Shown one piece after another: positions 31,696 to 43,821 of a stretch of DNA of 64,000 nt (its first letter is position 1; every line of letters begins with the position of its first letter). The notes beneath the pieces are model-generated. The model saw only the letters and a program-made list of their open reading frames with translations, searched no databases and was not told the origin of the DNA. This DNA comes from Misgurnus anguillicaudatus (taxonomy: Eukaryota > Chordata > Actinopteri > Cypriniformes > Cobitidae), in the NCBI RefSeq assembly GCF_027580225.2, contig NC_073346.2, positions 7,900,001 through 7,964,000 on the forward strand. The letters run 5' to 3'. The position numbers and the translations under genes are program-made.

Positions 31696-32264
31696 AATAC
31701 GATACAACCCAGAATCTGCCATACCTAAATTTATAGTCAGGAGCCGCTAATTTAGGGCCCAATTTGAATGCATGGTCTAAAGCGCAGTGCGCAAGTGCAC
31801 TTAGGCCGTGTCCAAATCCACTTTTGCTAGTTTAATTGTGGGAAATATGGTCTGTGTGACTGGAGCACGGTCTTAAAGAGTTGTTCCTATTCTCGAAAAG
31901 AGTTATGTGTGTATTTTGGCCATAACATACAATAAACCAATGAGAGTCTCATCTCCTGTACCCTTTTAAAGCCAGTTGCGCTCAAGCCATGGTGGATACC
32001 CTATTTACATGATGGAATTTGTAAGTGGAAATTTTTGTAATAAAAGCTTTGGTTCCCTTTAAAAGTCTTTTTTTTCATTAATGGAGTAATAAGTAAAATC
32101 ACCAGGGTTTTAATCGCTGAAAAGGTTTGGATACATGACAACAGTAATCTCAAAAGTTTTTAATAAGAATAATTTACAAATATGCAAAAAAATATTAATA
32201 AATTATGTAATCTGTCTTTATTTATGTCCAAGAGACTCAATAATAATCTTTTACATTTTAATTC

Positions 32265-32502
32265 TTAAAGGCGGAGTGCACAATGTGTGAAAAACGCTTT
32301 GGATGCTTTGGCCGACTACCAAAACACACTTGTAGCCAGTCAGCAGTAAGGGGCGTGTCTACTAAACAACATTCAGGGGTTGCGTATGTGTGGGGCGGGT
32401 CTATCAAAAGAAGGTCCAGGTTCTATTGGGGTAGGGGCAAGTATGTTTAGGTGATTTCAAATATCAACATTGACTTTCAAACATTGTGCACTGCGCCTTT
32501 AA
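32265..32502. mobile_element. TTAA-flanked MITE, 238 bp
   Basis: TTAAAGGCGGAGTGCACAATG and its inverse near CATTGTGCACTGCGCCTTTAA, bounded by TTAA at 32265 and 32499-32502. No ORF. Confidence 0.85.
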
Positions 32503-33173
32503 ATTTTTCATATTTAAAAACGTTTGAGTGACAGCCAGTCTTTCGGATTTTTGTGTGAGTTGCGGCTGTTCTGTCCGTCCATCTTTTTGTTGAGGTTTTC
32601 TGTCAGTTGGCAAACAACTTTTTTGTTTGTTTCTGCCACCTACTCATTAGAAGTGTGGGTCAGGACCTATTGGTCTTTACAGGTCCAAAAATGGCCAAAA
32701 TCCAATACGGCTAGACACCCACATTTTTATTATAATGTGTTCCAAATTTTCCACCTGATTACAATGCTCACTTTTTCCTGTTTCATGTCTCCCTATTCTA
32801 TTCAGAGTTGCATTGTGTCATCAATATGGGCTAAGGCAAGGTTTGAGCATATTCCTAATAACAGGCACAAGGTCAACAACCAGGCAAACATCAATATTGT
32901 AAATAATCCAAAACCAGTAACAAATCCAGTGGACCAAAGCACGAGTATAAACAAAGCTTTATCCACTAAGTTATCTTTTGCATAGATGGGCTGAACAATC
33001 TGAAAGTAGTAGAGGGGAAAGTGCCGAAGTTTGTCCTACTGCCGTTAGGCATGACTGTTCGTGGTAAAGAAATGTAATGAGTACAGTACGCTTGACTCGT
33101 CCCATAGCCTATATAGGGAGAGTCGGCCAGGGCTTAGCATTCTTTAAAGAGCACAATTTTGGCAGCAGCTTTC

Positions 33174-33268
33174 GCTTACGGCCATAGCACCCTGAGCATG
33201 CCCGATCTCGGAAAAAAAATAGGTTCGGGCCTGGTTAGTGCTTGGATGGGAGACCGCCTGGAAATAGA
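33174..33268 (+). pseudogene. 5S rRNA-derived segment
   Basis: GCTTACGGCCATAGCACCCT starts a near-complete 5S rRNA match, continuing with GAGCATGCCCGATCTCGG and ending with TTGGATGGGAGACCGCCTGG. About 10 bases are missing between the two GATCTCG repeats of normal 5S, and the AAGCTAAGCAGGGTC region (box A) is replaced by an A-run, while the box-C region is intact. The terminal GTGCTGTAAGC is absent because a palindromic element begins there. Probably a pseudogene or the head of a 5S-derived SINE. Confidence 0.85.
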
Positions 33269-34051
33269 GGGTATGCATTGACATCACTTTTTTACGTGAC
33301 GACGCTGGAACTCGTCCTGTTGAGTGGCAAACGTTCAACAAAATGGCTGGTTTTCATAGCGGCTGCTGCGAAAATGCCAGTAAAACTGACTATTATCAGC
33401 TTAAATTGCATTTAGTTGGACTTGATAGCAGACGTGGACAATACTTAGTTACATTAGTTACGTTTAATAAGCATCTGTGCTTTATTAGGATGTTTGTATT
33501 GGGAAAAACATTATTTCTCTATACTGTGTATTCTTTAATATTGCATATTAAAATTTATTTAATACCTAATTACATTAAAATTGTGTACTTTTACTTGAGT
33601 AAAAGTGCTGTAATGTACTTAAATATTAAATGTAAAATTTATGAACTGTATAGAGTAAAAATGATAATAATATGCTTTGCAATGTATGTTTTCCAAAGAA
33701 AAACACGGATAAAATACGAATAATTGAAAAAAATACTTTTAAGTAGAAAGTGAAAACTCTGCTTGATAGTGACCGTAGCAACTTATCAACCGACCTGTGG
33801 TCTGTGGATGTTGGCGTGAACGATCAATTTACTTCTCCTTTCGGTGTTTTTAGTCTGTAAAACGATTCGATAGCTTCGCATTCCTGTTAATCTGTTACAG
33901 TCTATCGCACAACAGCTTTTTCCCATTTAGATGCATTTTCCTTGTGTTTTCACTGATTTCACACTATACAAACCCTGCTGCTCTGTCGTTTGCCACTCAG
34001 TGGGCGTAAACGCAGTCGCTTTCGCCGAAGGTGACGTCACGTGCATACCAT
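33269..34051. mobile_element. Palindromic element abutting the 5S-derived segment
   Basis: Left GGTATGCATTGACATCAC (33269) and right GTGACGTCACGTGCATACC (about 34032-34050) are imperfect inverted ends; further in, TTGAGTGGCAAACG is mirrored by CGTTTGCCACTCAG. No protein is recognised. Superfamily unknown. Confidence 0.65.
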
Positions 34052-34059
34052 AGTTTTTT

Positions 34060-35180
34060 CCCCAGGTTCACGTTTCACATTCCTCCTTTATGCTTATTGG
34101 TGCATTTGCTTTCTGTGCTCTTAGTCTGCAATGGCTCTAAATATTTTTACTGCCATGAAACTTTCCAGAAAAGTTGCCAAAGCATCACAATAAACATTTG
34201 TCAAAATAATATGATCAATAATTAACATTAAGATATAAATGAACTATGTTTAGTAAATCATGCATGTGATGTGTGTGCTTTGTGTGTCCTGGTGCCCCCC
34301 AGACCAGAGCCACTTGTGATTTTGTCTGGCTATTAATGAAATAGGAATAAGAATACACATTTTGTTGGTATAATCTTGATATTTAATAGGTAGATTGAGT
34401 AACTTAAGGCTAAAATAGTTTTAATATATTTTAAACTACAAAACCCCGCTCTCTCTCTCGCTAATCTCAAAGTATTGCAGTACACTTGTCTGCCGGTAGA
34501 TGTCCCCCAAGCACAACCGTGAAACTCCACCTATGGTTGTACTAGGAGTATTTGTAATTCTGAGAGTTCAGTAAGCTCTTTTAACTCAGTAACATCAGTT
34601 TTGTCCATGTGGCAGCTTATTTATTTTGTGAATACCTTATTATTATTTATTATACTAAAAAATATATAAACAGAATATATGTCACATTTTATATACAAAA
34701 ATCTGTCCCCAGAGTCATCCTTGTGTTTTGCTTCTTTTCATCTTTTGAATATCTGGTGACTCCTGCATATGATTCCTTCTTTGTTTTACCCCATAATGAG
34801 TTTTTTGGTTCAGTTTTAGAAAGTTAAACTGCAAGACAAAAAGTAAAGTAGCTATACAGAATTTTTATATTAAAATATTGAGAAAAATAAAAAAGACAAC
34901 GTGAAGGGTAAGGACTTTTTGGAAGATGAAAGAGCTTCGATGTATAGTTGGATTTCCTTTAAAAATATAATAAATAAGGGTTTTTGATGAGAGAATTTAT
35001 TGCGATGAATATCAAACTTAGCTATCAGTAAAATATTTATTATATAATACTCATTTTCTCTTGTTTTGTTTGGGATATAGAAGCCCAACAATACCTCCTT
35101 AAACAACAATGAAAAATTCAACAGTAATTGTTAATATATTTACAGAAATCAATCCAAAATAATTGTATGTGATGTTTCAA
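34060..35180. other. Intergenic DNA upstream of rprd2
   Basis: AT-rich DNA between csf3r and rprd2; no ORF with recognisable similarity and no delimited repeat. Confidence 0.4.
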
Positions 35181-35184
35181 CGTT

Positions 35185-35202
35185 GGGCGCCCTCTGCTGG
35201 TG
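35185..35202 (-). promoter_or_regulatory. CTCF-like binding motif
   Basis: The minus strand reads CACCAGCAGAGGGCGCCC, a close match to the core CTCF consensus (CCASYAGRKGGCRC), 55 bp upstream of the rprd2 start codon. Motif match only; occupancy unknown. Confidence 0.5.
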
Positions 35203-35253
35203 CTGCCTGTGTGATTAAATCGTTCAGTGCGGAGCTTCTGTGAAGGTGAAGGA

Positions 35254-35264
35254 AAGATGGCGGC
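35254..35264 (+). promoter_or_regulatory. YY1-like motif across the rprd2 start codon
   Basis: AAGATGGCGGC is the classic YY1 core as often found just downstream of TATA-less vertebrate promoters; here it contains the ATG itself. Suggests a CpG-rich, housekeeping-type promoter. Confidence 0.55.
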
Positions 35265-35458
35265 CGGACCCGGAGCGGCCAGCAGTGGTCACAGCGGTGG
35301 CCGCGGCTCTTCGGCCGCTTTGGAGTCATCGCTTGACCGCCGATTTCAAGGAGTAACCAACACGATGGAGTCCATACAGGGATTATCCTCGTGGTGCATC
35401 GAGAATAAGAAACATCACAGTCTCATAGTGCGCTACTGGATGAGGTGGCTGAAGAAAT
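35257..35458 (+). CDS. rprd2: rprd2 first coding exon
   Basis: Regulation of nuclear pre-mRNA domain-containing protein 2; the family binds the RNA polymerase II C-terminal domain through an N-terminal CID. The ATG at 35257 starts 67 codons plus one base: an Ala/Gly/Ser-rich head, then [20 protein letters not shown] and [12 protein letters not shown], which matches the start of the vertebrate RPRD2 CID closely, ending WMRWLKK. Donor GTGAGT starts at 35459, in phase 1. The YY1-like context and CpG-rich 5' region support this start. Later exons (the RLNLFYLANDVIQ segment comes next) were not found in the rest of the window, so intron 1 exceeds 28 kb. Which teleost paralog it is (a or b) cannot be told. 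Confidence 0.93.
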
Positions 35459-36329
35459 GTGAGTTGCTAATGTAGCTAAACAGCACGCACACACAGAGTA
35501 TCGCATATCTGAATACACACCATGACTGGATGACAATGCAATTTATGTTTCAAATAATTTTCTAAATGTTTGAGAGGGTCGAGTTTAACGGGTTTGTGTT
35601 GGTGGCGTGCACACTGAAGTGTGTGTTGATTTTACAGTAAAGCTTAGTGCAGGATCATGCAGGCCTGGGCATTTAAAACAAAGTTTAAGACAGTCGATCA
35701 GAAAGTTTAAAATCATTGCATACAAACAAATATGATCCATTTGGTGAAGTTAGTAATGCATGAGCACGCAGATAAACAGGTGATGGTCAGTGTAGATTTG
35801 GGCTAGATATAGATAGTGACCTCCGAGTCTGCACTGTGATGATTGTTTTGTTTTGTGCATTTCTGCTCTCGTGTGTTTGGGTTGATGCTGACAGCATGCA
35901 AGATCTTTGTCACTGTCTGACAGCTTGAACTTTATTCAGATGAAGCTATAAACATTTCCATACAGAAAAACAGGGGTATATTTTTAAATATTTTTTCTAT
36001 ATTGCTTTAAAGGTTGCCTATCTTGTAAAATGTGCCTTCTGTGACCTAAAACTCTGTGCTTTATGAGGTCCTGGATCTGGTTTGTTGCTAGGGTGTTGTG
36101 TTCTGTGTGGTTCCTTAATGGCTGAAGTCTGTTATTTTGGTTCGTAGATACAACACTCATCCCTCCTTCAATTTAAATTCATGGACAATTGGACATAATT
36201 CACCTGTGCTTTAATAACATGTCCAGCAGAAGACTGCTTGTTTATTGTAAATCACTTGATTAAATTGTAATAGTTTTCATTTTTAAATGATCAATCACTT
36301 TTGGTGGCATGGATATGTTACATTATATT

Positions 36330-36777
36330 TAGGTATGCACAGATAGGATTTTTGGGGGCCGATTCCGATTTAAACAGACAACTTCTGGCCAATACCGATG
36401 CCGATACCGATATCAAACACTTGTTTACAATACTATACAGTTGGTCTATTAGCTAGTTTATTTCTGCATCAAATTATTTTTACTGAACATGGATTGGATC
36501 TAATTAACATCCAACTGACCAACATAATAAGAGAGGCACAAATTAAAACAAATATAATAAGACAGCATGACAACCTTCAAAGGTGGTTTTTGCTATTCAG
36601 CATTTATTTTATTAACAACATTAACTCATTTTTTACATATAATGGATTTCTTTATGGAGTTAATTAATAAACAATCGGTATCGGCCTGTCTCGTGCTTTT
36701 GCCGATATGCCGATGGTTTCAAATCCACCAAAAATCGGCCGATAAATATCGGTGGCCGATACATCGGTGCATCACTA
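36330..36777. mobile_element. hAT MITE, 448 bp, 8-bp target duplication
   Basis: Starts TAGGTATGCACAGAT and ends ATCGGTGCATCACTA, flanked by ATTATATT at 36322-36329 and 36778-36785. Subterminal GCCGATACCGAT / ATCGGTATCGGC motifs repeat in inverted order near both ends. Confidence 0.9.
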
Positions 36778-37126
36778 ATTATATTTATGCGTTTGCCAGA
36801 CACTTTTTTTTCCAAAACAGCTCATCTGAATATATTAACTTGTATCAGTGTATTAGTTGTGTGGGAATCAGATTCATTACATTGGTGTTGCCAGTTGAGC
36901 TATGTTAACTGCTATGTTATGCAACTGTTTATATGTTCATTAATTTAATTAATGCTGATGTGATGTCTTAACATATTAATTGTTTGATCAAAGAGAGCAA
37001 TGCTTTGATCTCAATCATGAACTTCTTTGTCACTGCTTTGCACATTTTGTCTCTTTTTATCTGACACACTTAGGGGATCTGAATTATCTGCGCTATACGT
37101 GATATACAATAAAACTATCACCTACT

Positions 37127-37309
37127 AGTTTTATGTCTGATAATATGTAAAAATTCAGTTGTGTTAAAATGCAATATAATTTTAAATTGCAGATTTCAGG
37201 TGCCAACAGTGGATCAAACGCAAACACGACGCGATGACGTCACATATATGCTAATAAGTGTGTGACATCATCACCCCCACAGTCTCTCAAAATCCTTTGG
37301 GAAACACCT
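37127..37309 (-). mobile_element. hAT-like MITE copy (GTGTTTCCCA family)
   Basis: On the minus strand begins near AGGTGTTTCCCAAAGGATTT and continues with GTGATGATGTCACAC and TTGCGTTTGATCCACTG, matching copies at about 45780-46095 and 46301-46503. No coding capacity. Confidence 0.65.
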
Positions 37310-37911
37310 AGCATGATCAGAGCCGTTCGCAGCATTTTATAAATACAGAGGTCCATATACCTGTAAGTATTTTTCTAGGGCATGCACATATATGAATTTT
37401 AACACATCAGAAAACCTTATCAAAGGTTGATCAAATTCTTTATCAAATAACTATAGATTTCAAACCATGTCAGTATGCAGAAGACTTGTGTTGGTCATTA
37501 GGAATACATTGCAGTAATTTTTTACCATCCTGGGCATACTGGGCTCTGTCAGTAAAGTAAACATAACTGAATTAGAGCTTGACCAATTTATCAGTTTGCC
37601 GATTTTATCGGCCGATATGAGGATGCTGCAGATATATCTGTATTGGCGTATAAGCCGCAGATATGCAGCCAATATGAACGTTTTTCACAGAACAATGCTT
37701 TTGAATGATGTAAGTACTTGTTTGTCCAGCAGAGTGCGCTCTACTGTTTTGGTACTGGTGACCCAGGTTGTTGAGCCATAAAAAGTTGTTTAGCTGGGTT
37801 TAGTTGACTATATATATAAACCAGTTAAGTTCTTAATCATTTCTTTTTTTTTGACTTTGCTTTATGCACATGGGCATTATCATGTATGATCTTTAATCTT
37901 TAATATAATTA

Positions 37912-38300
37912 TAAGCAGGGTTTCCCGCAGTATATCTCAGTTAAGGCGACCCGCCTAAGCATGGAAACCCTACCGCCTTAACTGGGTCTTCAAAAAAAAA
38001 TCCCTGCACAAAACGCCGTCATGCGGGGACGCATGCCACACGGCCGAAATGAAAGACGTGGTCCGGACACTCACTGTCTGGAGGATAACTAGCCAGTTGA
38101 TAAAACATCTCGGAGAACAGCGCAGACGCGCTTCACACCGCGAGCGTGCACGCGCACCACACGGCCGAAATGAGATAAGACGTGGTCCGTCATGTCTGGA
38201 GGATAGCCAGTTGATAAAACGCGTGTCCGTGAGAACTGTAAGTAGACTTATACAATAACAGGCTTAAATAACCCCAAAACATAAGTCTACAGTTCTTCTC
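37912..38300. repeat. Repeat with internal tandem duplication (about 118-bp period)
   Basis: The block CACACGGCCGAAATGA...ACGTGGTCCG...TGTCTGGAGGATA...CCAGTTGATAAAAC occurs at about 38037-38105 and again at 38157-38221. The left part (GGGTTTCCCGCAG at 37918) resembles the GTGTTTCCCA hAT family end. No paired right end found. Confidence 0.6.
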
Positions 38301-41157
38301 ATTTTAAAGGAAGTGAACTGGTGAGTTTGTTGTTTAAGCAACCTGCTAAGGTTTCGCGTGCCTGTTGATTAGATATAATTGTTGAGCTCTCTTGCTCACT
38401 TTATTTATGTGCATTATTTACATGCTACAGTTACACTCCTTTAAGATAATGTAATTAATAATGGGAAATAATCAGTTTTTTTTTGCGCTATCTATCTTCG
38501 TTCGTCAGACGTTCTACAACATCTGCTTTAGTTTGTGTTTATTAAACCTTCAGTTTCACTTCATCATGCAACTATTCCCATTAGAGGTAAAACATTTAAT
38601 TCATTAATAATCTAGTATGTGTTCATTTTTTGTCAGAGTCTCTTGTTTAAAAAAATATATTTTATTTATTTATTTTATTAAAATATTTTTATTTTCATCA
38701 TGATGCATACGCCCCACCCCTTTGATTGCCACGCCCTATGACCCTTTATACAACAGATGTGGTTCTGGAATCTGATTGGCTACGTGCAAACTGAAACTAT
38801 AACGCGCACACATTCAGCACATTTAAACAATCTCTGTTTCATTCACACACATCCTCCCTTATTATTTCTCAATAATAATCTCATTCATTCAAAATGGCTT
38901 CACTGAAGCAGCACAGTCATTCGTTACTAATTCTAAAGTGACGTTTTAAAATTAAACAACGGAAACTTGTTTGTGGCTGTTATATTAGGCTTTGAATCTG
39001 AGGATAAAGTTCACCACAAAATAAAACTCCTTCGGAGTTTCTGTTTTATCTACGCACTTGTCCCGTCGAACTGATGTATAAACGCAATATCACTCACCTG
39101 ATATTACTATAATAGTGATGAGGAATAACTGCAATAGCGTATTAGTAGTAGGTATGCGGCTAACTCCGCTGTCGCGGCTGACTTTTTGGTTCCGTTCAAC
39201 AATGATGTGTTGATGATGATGTGGAAAATAAAGCTTCTGTTGGTTTGTTGATGGCGAAATTTCTGAGTTTTTATTGTTAACATGACCGGAAGCAGCATAG
39301 GTACCCTTTCGTTTTCAGTCGCCACCTTTCATGTTTAAGTACTGGCTGTGCAAGCTCGCCAAAGTCTGTTGTTTGTAAAATCGTCTTTGTTTTTGCTGAA
39401 GTTGAGTGAAGGCATTCTTTAAATTGTAAAGACATTTAGTTTACTTGCTAAACTACAAGTGAACGAAATTTGAATAAATTTGAAGGACTACCACAGGTGG
39501 TTTTACCTCTACCAAAATCTGCTTGAATGGACAAAGAATGTGAAGCAGCCTTATAGCCATGCAGTAGATGTCTGTATATATAGACTGAATAAAGGGTGTT
39601 ATTTGGTGTAATTAGTGGTTTGTTTTATTATATATCTGACTTTTTACAAGTAGAATATGTAGAGGATATATCAAACAGCTTATCCTGAAAGATTCAGGTC
39701 AATATCTCAAAAATGTAAAAAGATATAGCAAAAAAAATATAAATATCATTATTCAGTCACAAATTTTATATAATTTTAATGGAAAACATGGTACAAAATA
39801 AAGTGATGATTTTCTAGTTTCAAATTACCAGTATTTTGTTATTCTTGAACCCATAATATGATATTGGTCTCATTTAAAAGATTTTTTCAAGCTCTTTCAA
39901 TCTGAACGACTAGTTTTAGCATTTAACCATTTTGAAAATTTTAGCAACATACCCATTAGTATTAGATTAATAGGTGTTGTGATGGAGCGTCAGACATGTT
40001 GTTGGGATGAAAGCACACATACAGCGGTACAACTTAATTCCAATGATCTCTCTGTAAAAGCAGATTGAGGAGACATTTTATTTTAGTCTTGAACTCAATT
40101 ATTACAATCCTCCGAGTGCACGCAGCTGCAGTTTTTGAATGTTCACATTCATGAGGCGCATCCAAGCGTCTTCTGCGTGCTTCTCCATGTTGCGTACTTG
40201 CTGTGACGGGCTGGCTCGTGCAGAGTGCGTGTATGCACGCGTGAGTCACATTAACCATATCGATATGAACGGTATTCGCTAATTCCGCATCGCGTCAGTA
40301 ACCCATATCGATATATCCCCTAAATCCGATATACCAGCCCTACTCAAGCCTAGAGAATTGCATTATTGCTGAGAAAATCAACACATGTTTGTGTACTGTT
40401 CTGTATTGTCAGCTATGAAATTACTGTCTAGTTCACTAGATCTACTTTAGGACACTACATAAAGTTGGCATAAAACATATTAATACTGTTCATGTTATGT
40501 TAAAGAAAAAGTAGTGGGAGGCATGTGCCCTAGTACAGCTTTGTCAACGGGCCTGCTGGAAAATGAAGCAATGATATAGCATGCTATTTATTGATTCGTT
40601 GTTATTTATAATGTCCCATGTATTTAAGACACATGCCAAAATGTTTAAGTTCTGTTTAAGAGGCATGTTTGCTGGGATTGCGTTTTCATTAAACGCAAGC
40701 TGTAGACTCTCTGTCCAGTCAGAGATATTGTGTAATTGATGTTTTTAGTTTTCAGTTCAAATAATTTAATCTAAGTACATGGAACACTAACAAGATGTCA
40801 TCAAAATCACTTTTTCCCTTTTAAAACTTTGATGAAACGTTGTGTTGCTTATGAAATTTGTGTTCGTTTATGGATTAGCGTAACAATATAGTTACTACAT
40901 CTGCACAACCGAAAGTGCTTGAACTAATTCTGATGTAAACCAGTTGTTTATGTTGGTTATTTTGGTAATGTTATTCACTTTGTACTGCAAAGTTTTCTCA
41001 CTGGTGAATAAAACATGAGATGTGACCTGATCGTGCGTGTTTATGTGTTTTGAAAAAGGCGTGACTTTGGATGGCGATTTGAAAAGGAGGGTGGGATCAT
41101 GATTTCATTGCTAGTCGTCTACCGTTAGCATTTTTCAAAATGTGATTGATACCCTAC

Positions 41158-43282
41158 TAGGGATGTTAACAATTAATCGATCTTTGATTAATTGTCGATA
41201 AGAATTAAATCGATAAAACTTAACGATTGTCGAAAAAGCAAGCACGTGTGTTTGGCCCCTGCGCAAAGCACATACACAGCTGGTGAAAAAACTAACCAAG
41301 CACAAAGAAGTTAAACTAGCCATGATCACAATGATGCTCGATGCTAAACACACACTTGGGCTTTTTGTCCTCATTCGAGACGAGGCTGGCTGCTAACGTA
41401 ACAAAATTGCATCCGCAGAGGAACTGAGAGGGTCCGATGCCGAAAATGTAAACACAGTTAGGATACTGAAAGCAAAGACCCTCTCCGGGGAAGCCTGCAA
41501 GATTAGCATAGCAGCGCTGCTAACGCTGCTTTACACAGGGAAGGCGTCCAGAAGCCGTTTTTAATAAACAGATTAAAATGAAAAACTTAAATTCTGGCAA
41601 GAAACGGTTAAATGTTAACTGTAACTGACTGTCGTTACACTCTGAACTCACGCAACATATATCATTGATCATCATCATGACTGGCTGAGGCGCTACACGC
41701 TAAACACTGTTGCGGGTTTTCTAATGGAAGGTTGAAGTCTTCATAACATAAGCATCTTTGCTGAAAGTACGCCGCAGGTCTAAAGCTGAGGTAACGACGG
41801 GAAAAGTGCCCTTTCGTGTGCTTCTTGGATATAATTACAACAAGCGGTGTATCGACGACTCAGAAAGCGAGGTGAACAACTAGAAAAATAGCACTTGATG
41901 ATAATGAAACTTTTATTTTGTCATGGATGAGGTGGAGTTTACTGTGTCTATTAGGGGTGTAACGGTACGCAAAAATCACGGTTCGGTGCGAACCCCGGTT
42001 TTGGAGCCACGGTTCGGTTCATTTTCGGTACAGTAAGGGAGAAATGCAAACATTAAACTGCAGGTTGCTTATTACTATAAACTTTTTTTTACAACTTGTT
42101 TACACTTTTTTAAACAGTTTTTATTATTTTTTTTAATTTTTTATTTACCCTTTATTTTACCAGGTGATGTGATGTTAATATTAAAGTATAACATATTAAA
42201 TATATATAAAATGAAAAAATAATAAATAAAATACTACTGCAAAGTTCTTTTTTACATTATTTTATAACAGAAGGCAACTCTTTTCTTAACCTTCTCTTAA
42301 ACTTTTTCTACTAAAACCTTGAACTAACAAATTCAATTCCTGAATACATTTATGAACTATTAGCCTACATTTTTGCCACCAAAAATTTTCTGTTTTGATT
42401 TATTTTGGATTGTTTAACTCACAGTATTGAATTTGCTATGTACCATCTCTCTATAAAAATAATATTACTGCTCTATGTGTAACTGCATAGCAAGCAACAT
42501 GATGATATACTTATTATACACTCATTTTGAGATTAGTGAGTTGCATAAGATTGAGATTAGTGCATCGCATTGTGACAATGATATGATTGACGTGAGGTGC
42601 AGATGAAAAATCTGATCACGCATTCCTTATTCTCGCTGTCACAGAAAGCGCGTCTCATGATTGCGTAGCAACGAAAGACGTGCATCCTCTCACGCACTTT
42701 TGAAAGAACAAAGCAGCGCGTTGACACGCGTTTAACATGCGCTTTTAGATACGACACGTAAACGTTTACATCAATAATCAAACGGATATACAACTAAATA
42801 AATAAAAATCTATCTGCGGGCCGAATTATGTTATATGTTTGACAGAAGACTTGCGCTGAACGCGGAGACTTCCGCCACTTAATATGTTCGTGCGGAAACG
42901 CACGTATTATGTTCCGCACAGGCGCACACAAAATGCATTCGGCCTTTCGGTGCACGTGTGCACCGTGCCGAAAGCCCTGAACCGAAACGGTCCGGTTCGA
43001 ATACACGTACCGTTACACCCCGAGTGTCTATTAGTCATTATATTTCGTTACGAGATTAAATTGATGATTTTTATCAAAACACCAACTACATTGACTCATT
43101 TTACAATCCCACTAGCATATTATTTAGACAAAATAAAATCTTTTAATTCGCGTGAGGAAGCTGGCGTTTTATGGACACTTTTATGTCATTGGCTATATGC
43201 CACTGCTAACGATTATTCGATTGATTGATCGTTAATTTAAATGATCATCGAATATGGGAAAATGCATAATTTGACATCCCTA
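41158..43282. mobile_element. hAT element with a nested hAT, 8-bp target duplication
   Basis: Starts TAGGGATGTTAACAATTAAT and ends TTTGACATCCCTA, flanked by TACCCTAC at 41150-41157 and 43283-43290. Subterminal ATCGAT/AATCG-rich motifs are inverted. About half of its 2125 bp is the 41952-43023 insertion; no transposase is recognised. Confidence 0.9.
41952..43023. mobile_element. Nested hAT element, 8-bp target duplication
   Basis: Starts TAGGGGTGTAACGGTACGCA and ends CGTACCGTTACACCCCGA, flanked by GTGTCTAT at 41944-41951 and 43024-43031. Subterminal CGGTTCGGT and ACCGAAACGG blocks are inverted. No transposase ORF. It sits inside the 41158-43282 element and is therefore younger. Confidence 0.92.
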
Positions 43283-43821
43283 TACCCTACCTTTAAGCCT
43301 TAAAGTTCTGCATAATTAAGGGCGTGGGCACTTGAGTGAGTGAACTGCCACTGCCGTCACTAGAGTCGAGCTAGGCGGGCGTGGTTTCAGCAACCAGTCA
43401 CCTCAGCTTCACCTATGTCCCGCTTAGAATGCTTAAACATTGGCGAAAATATCGGAAAGCTGAAATATCGGTCGATTTTTAATAATTAGTCAAGGGTTGT
43501 TGTTATGATTCTTTCGTTCATACTTCCTATTCTGAAAGTTTGATCAATTGTGCATAATGAAATGTGCAACAAATGCATATAGAGTTTTTGTCAGTAATAC
43601 AGTCATTTTGGGGAAATATGTAAAAAAAATGCATTCCAGGCTGAATTGTGTGCCCCTACATTTTCTGCTTGTGCTCCCAAATTTTTTGTTAAGGGACTAT
43701 AGTGCTCCTAGTAAAAAAGGGTTGTAGCCCTGAGTACTGATCAAGTCATTTAATTTGATGATCGACTGATAACAATCTGCGGCTGATTGATCAGAGCATC
43801 CCTACTAAATAGTATTTCAGA

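Noticed and set aside
32524..32985. 153-residue + strand ORF
   Set aside because: No recognisable domain, no splice or codon signals, biased hydrophobic composition as expected of AT-rich DNA; position next to a MITE.
33174..33268. Functional 5S rRNA gene
   Set aside because: Deletion between the GATCTCG repeats, loss of box A and missing 3' end; not a working gene.
37570..43490. One large transposon from AGAGCTTGACCAATTTATC to AATAATTAGTCAAGGGTTG
   Set aside because: The ends are only loosely complementary and no target duplication was found, so the span was not called.
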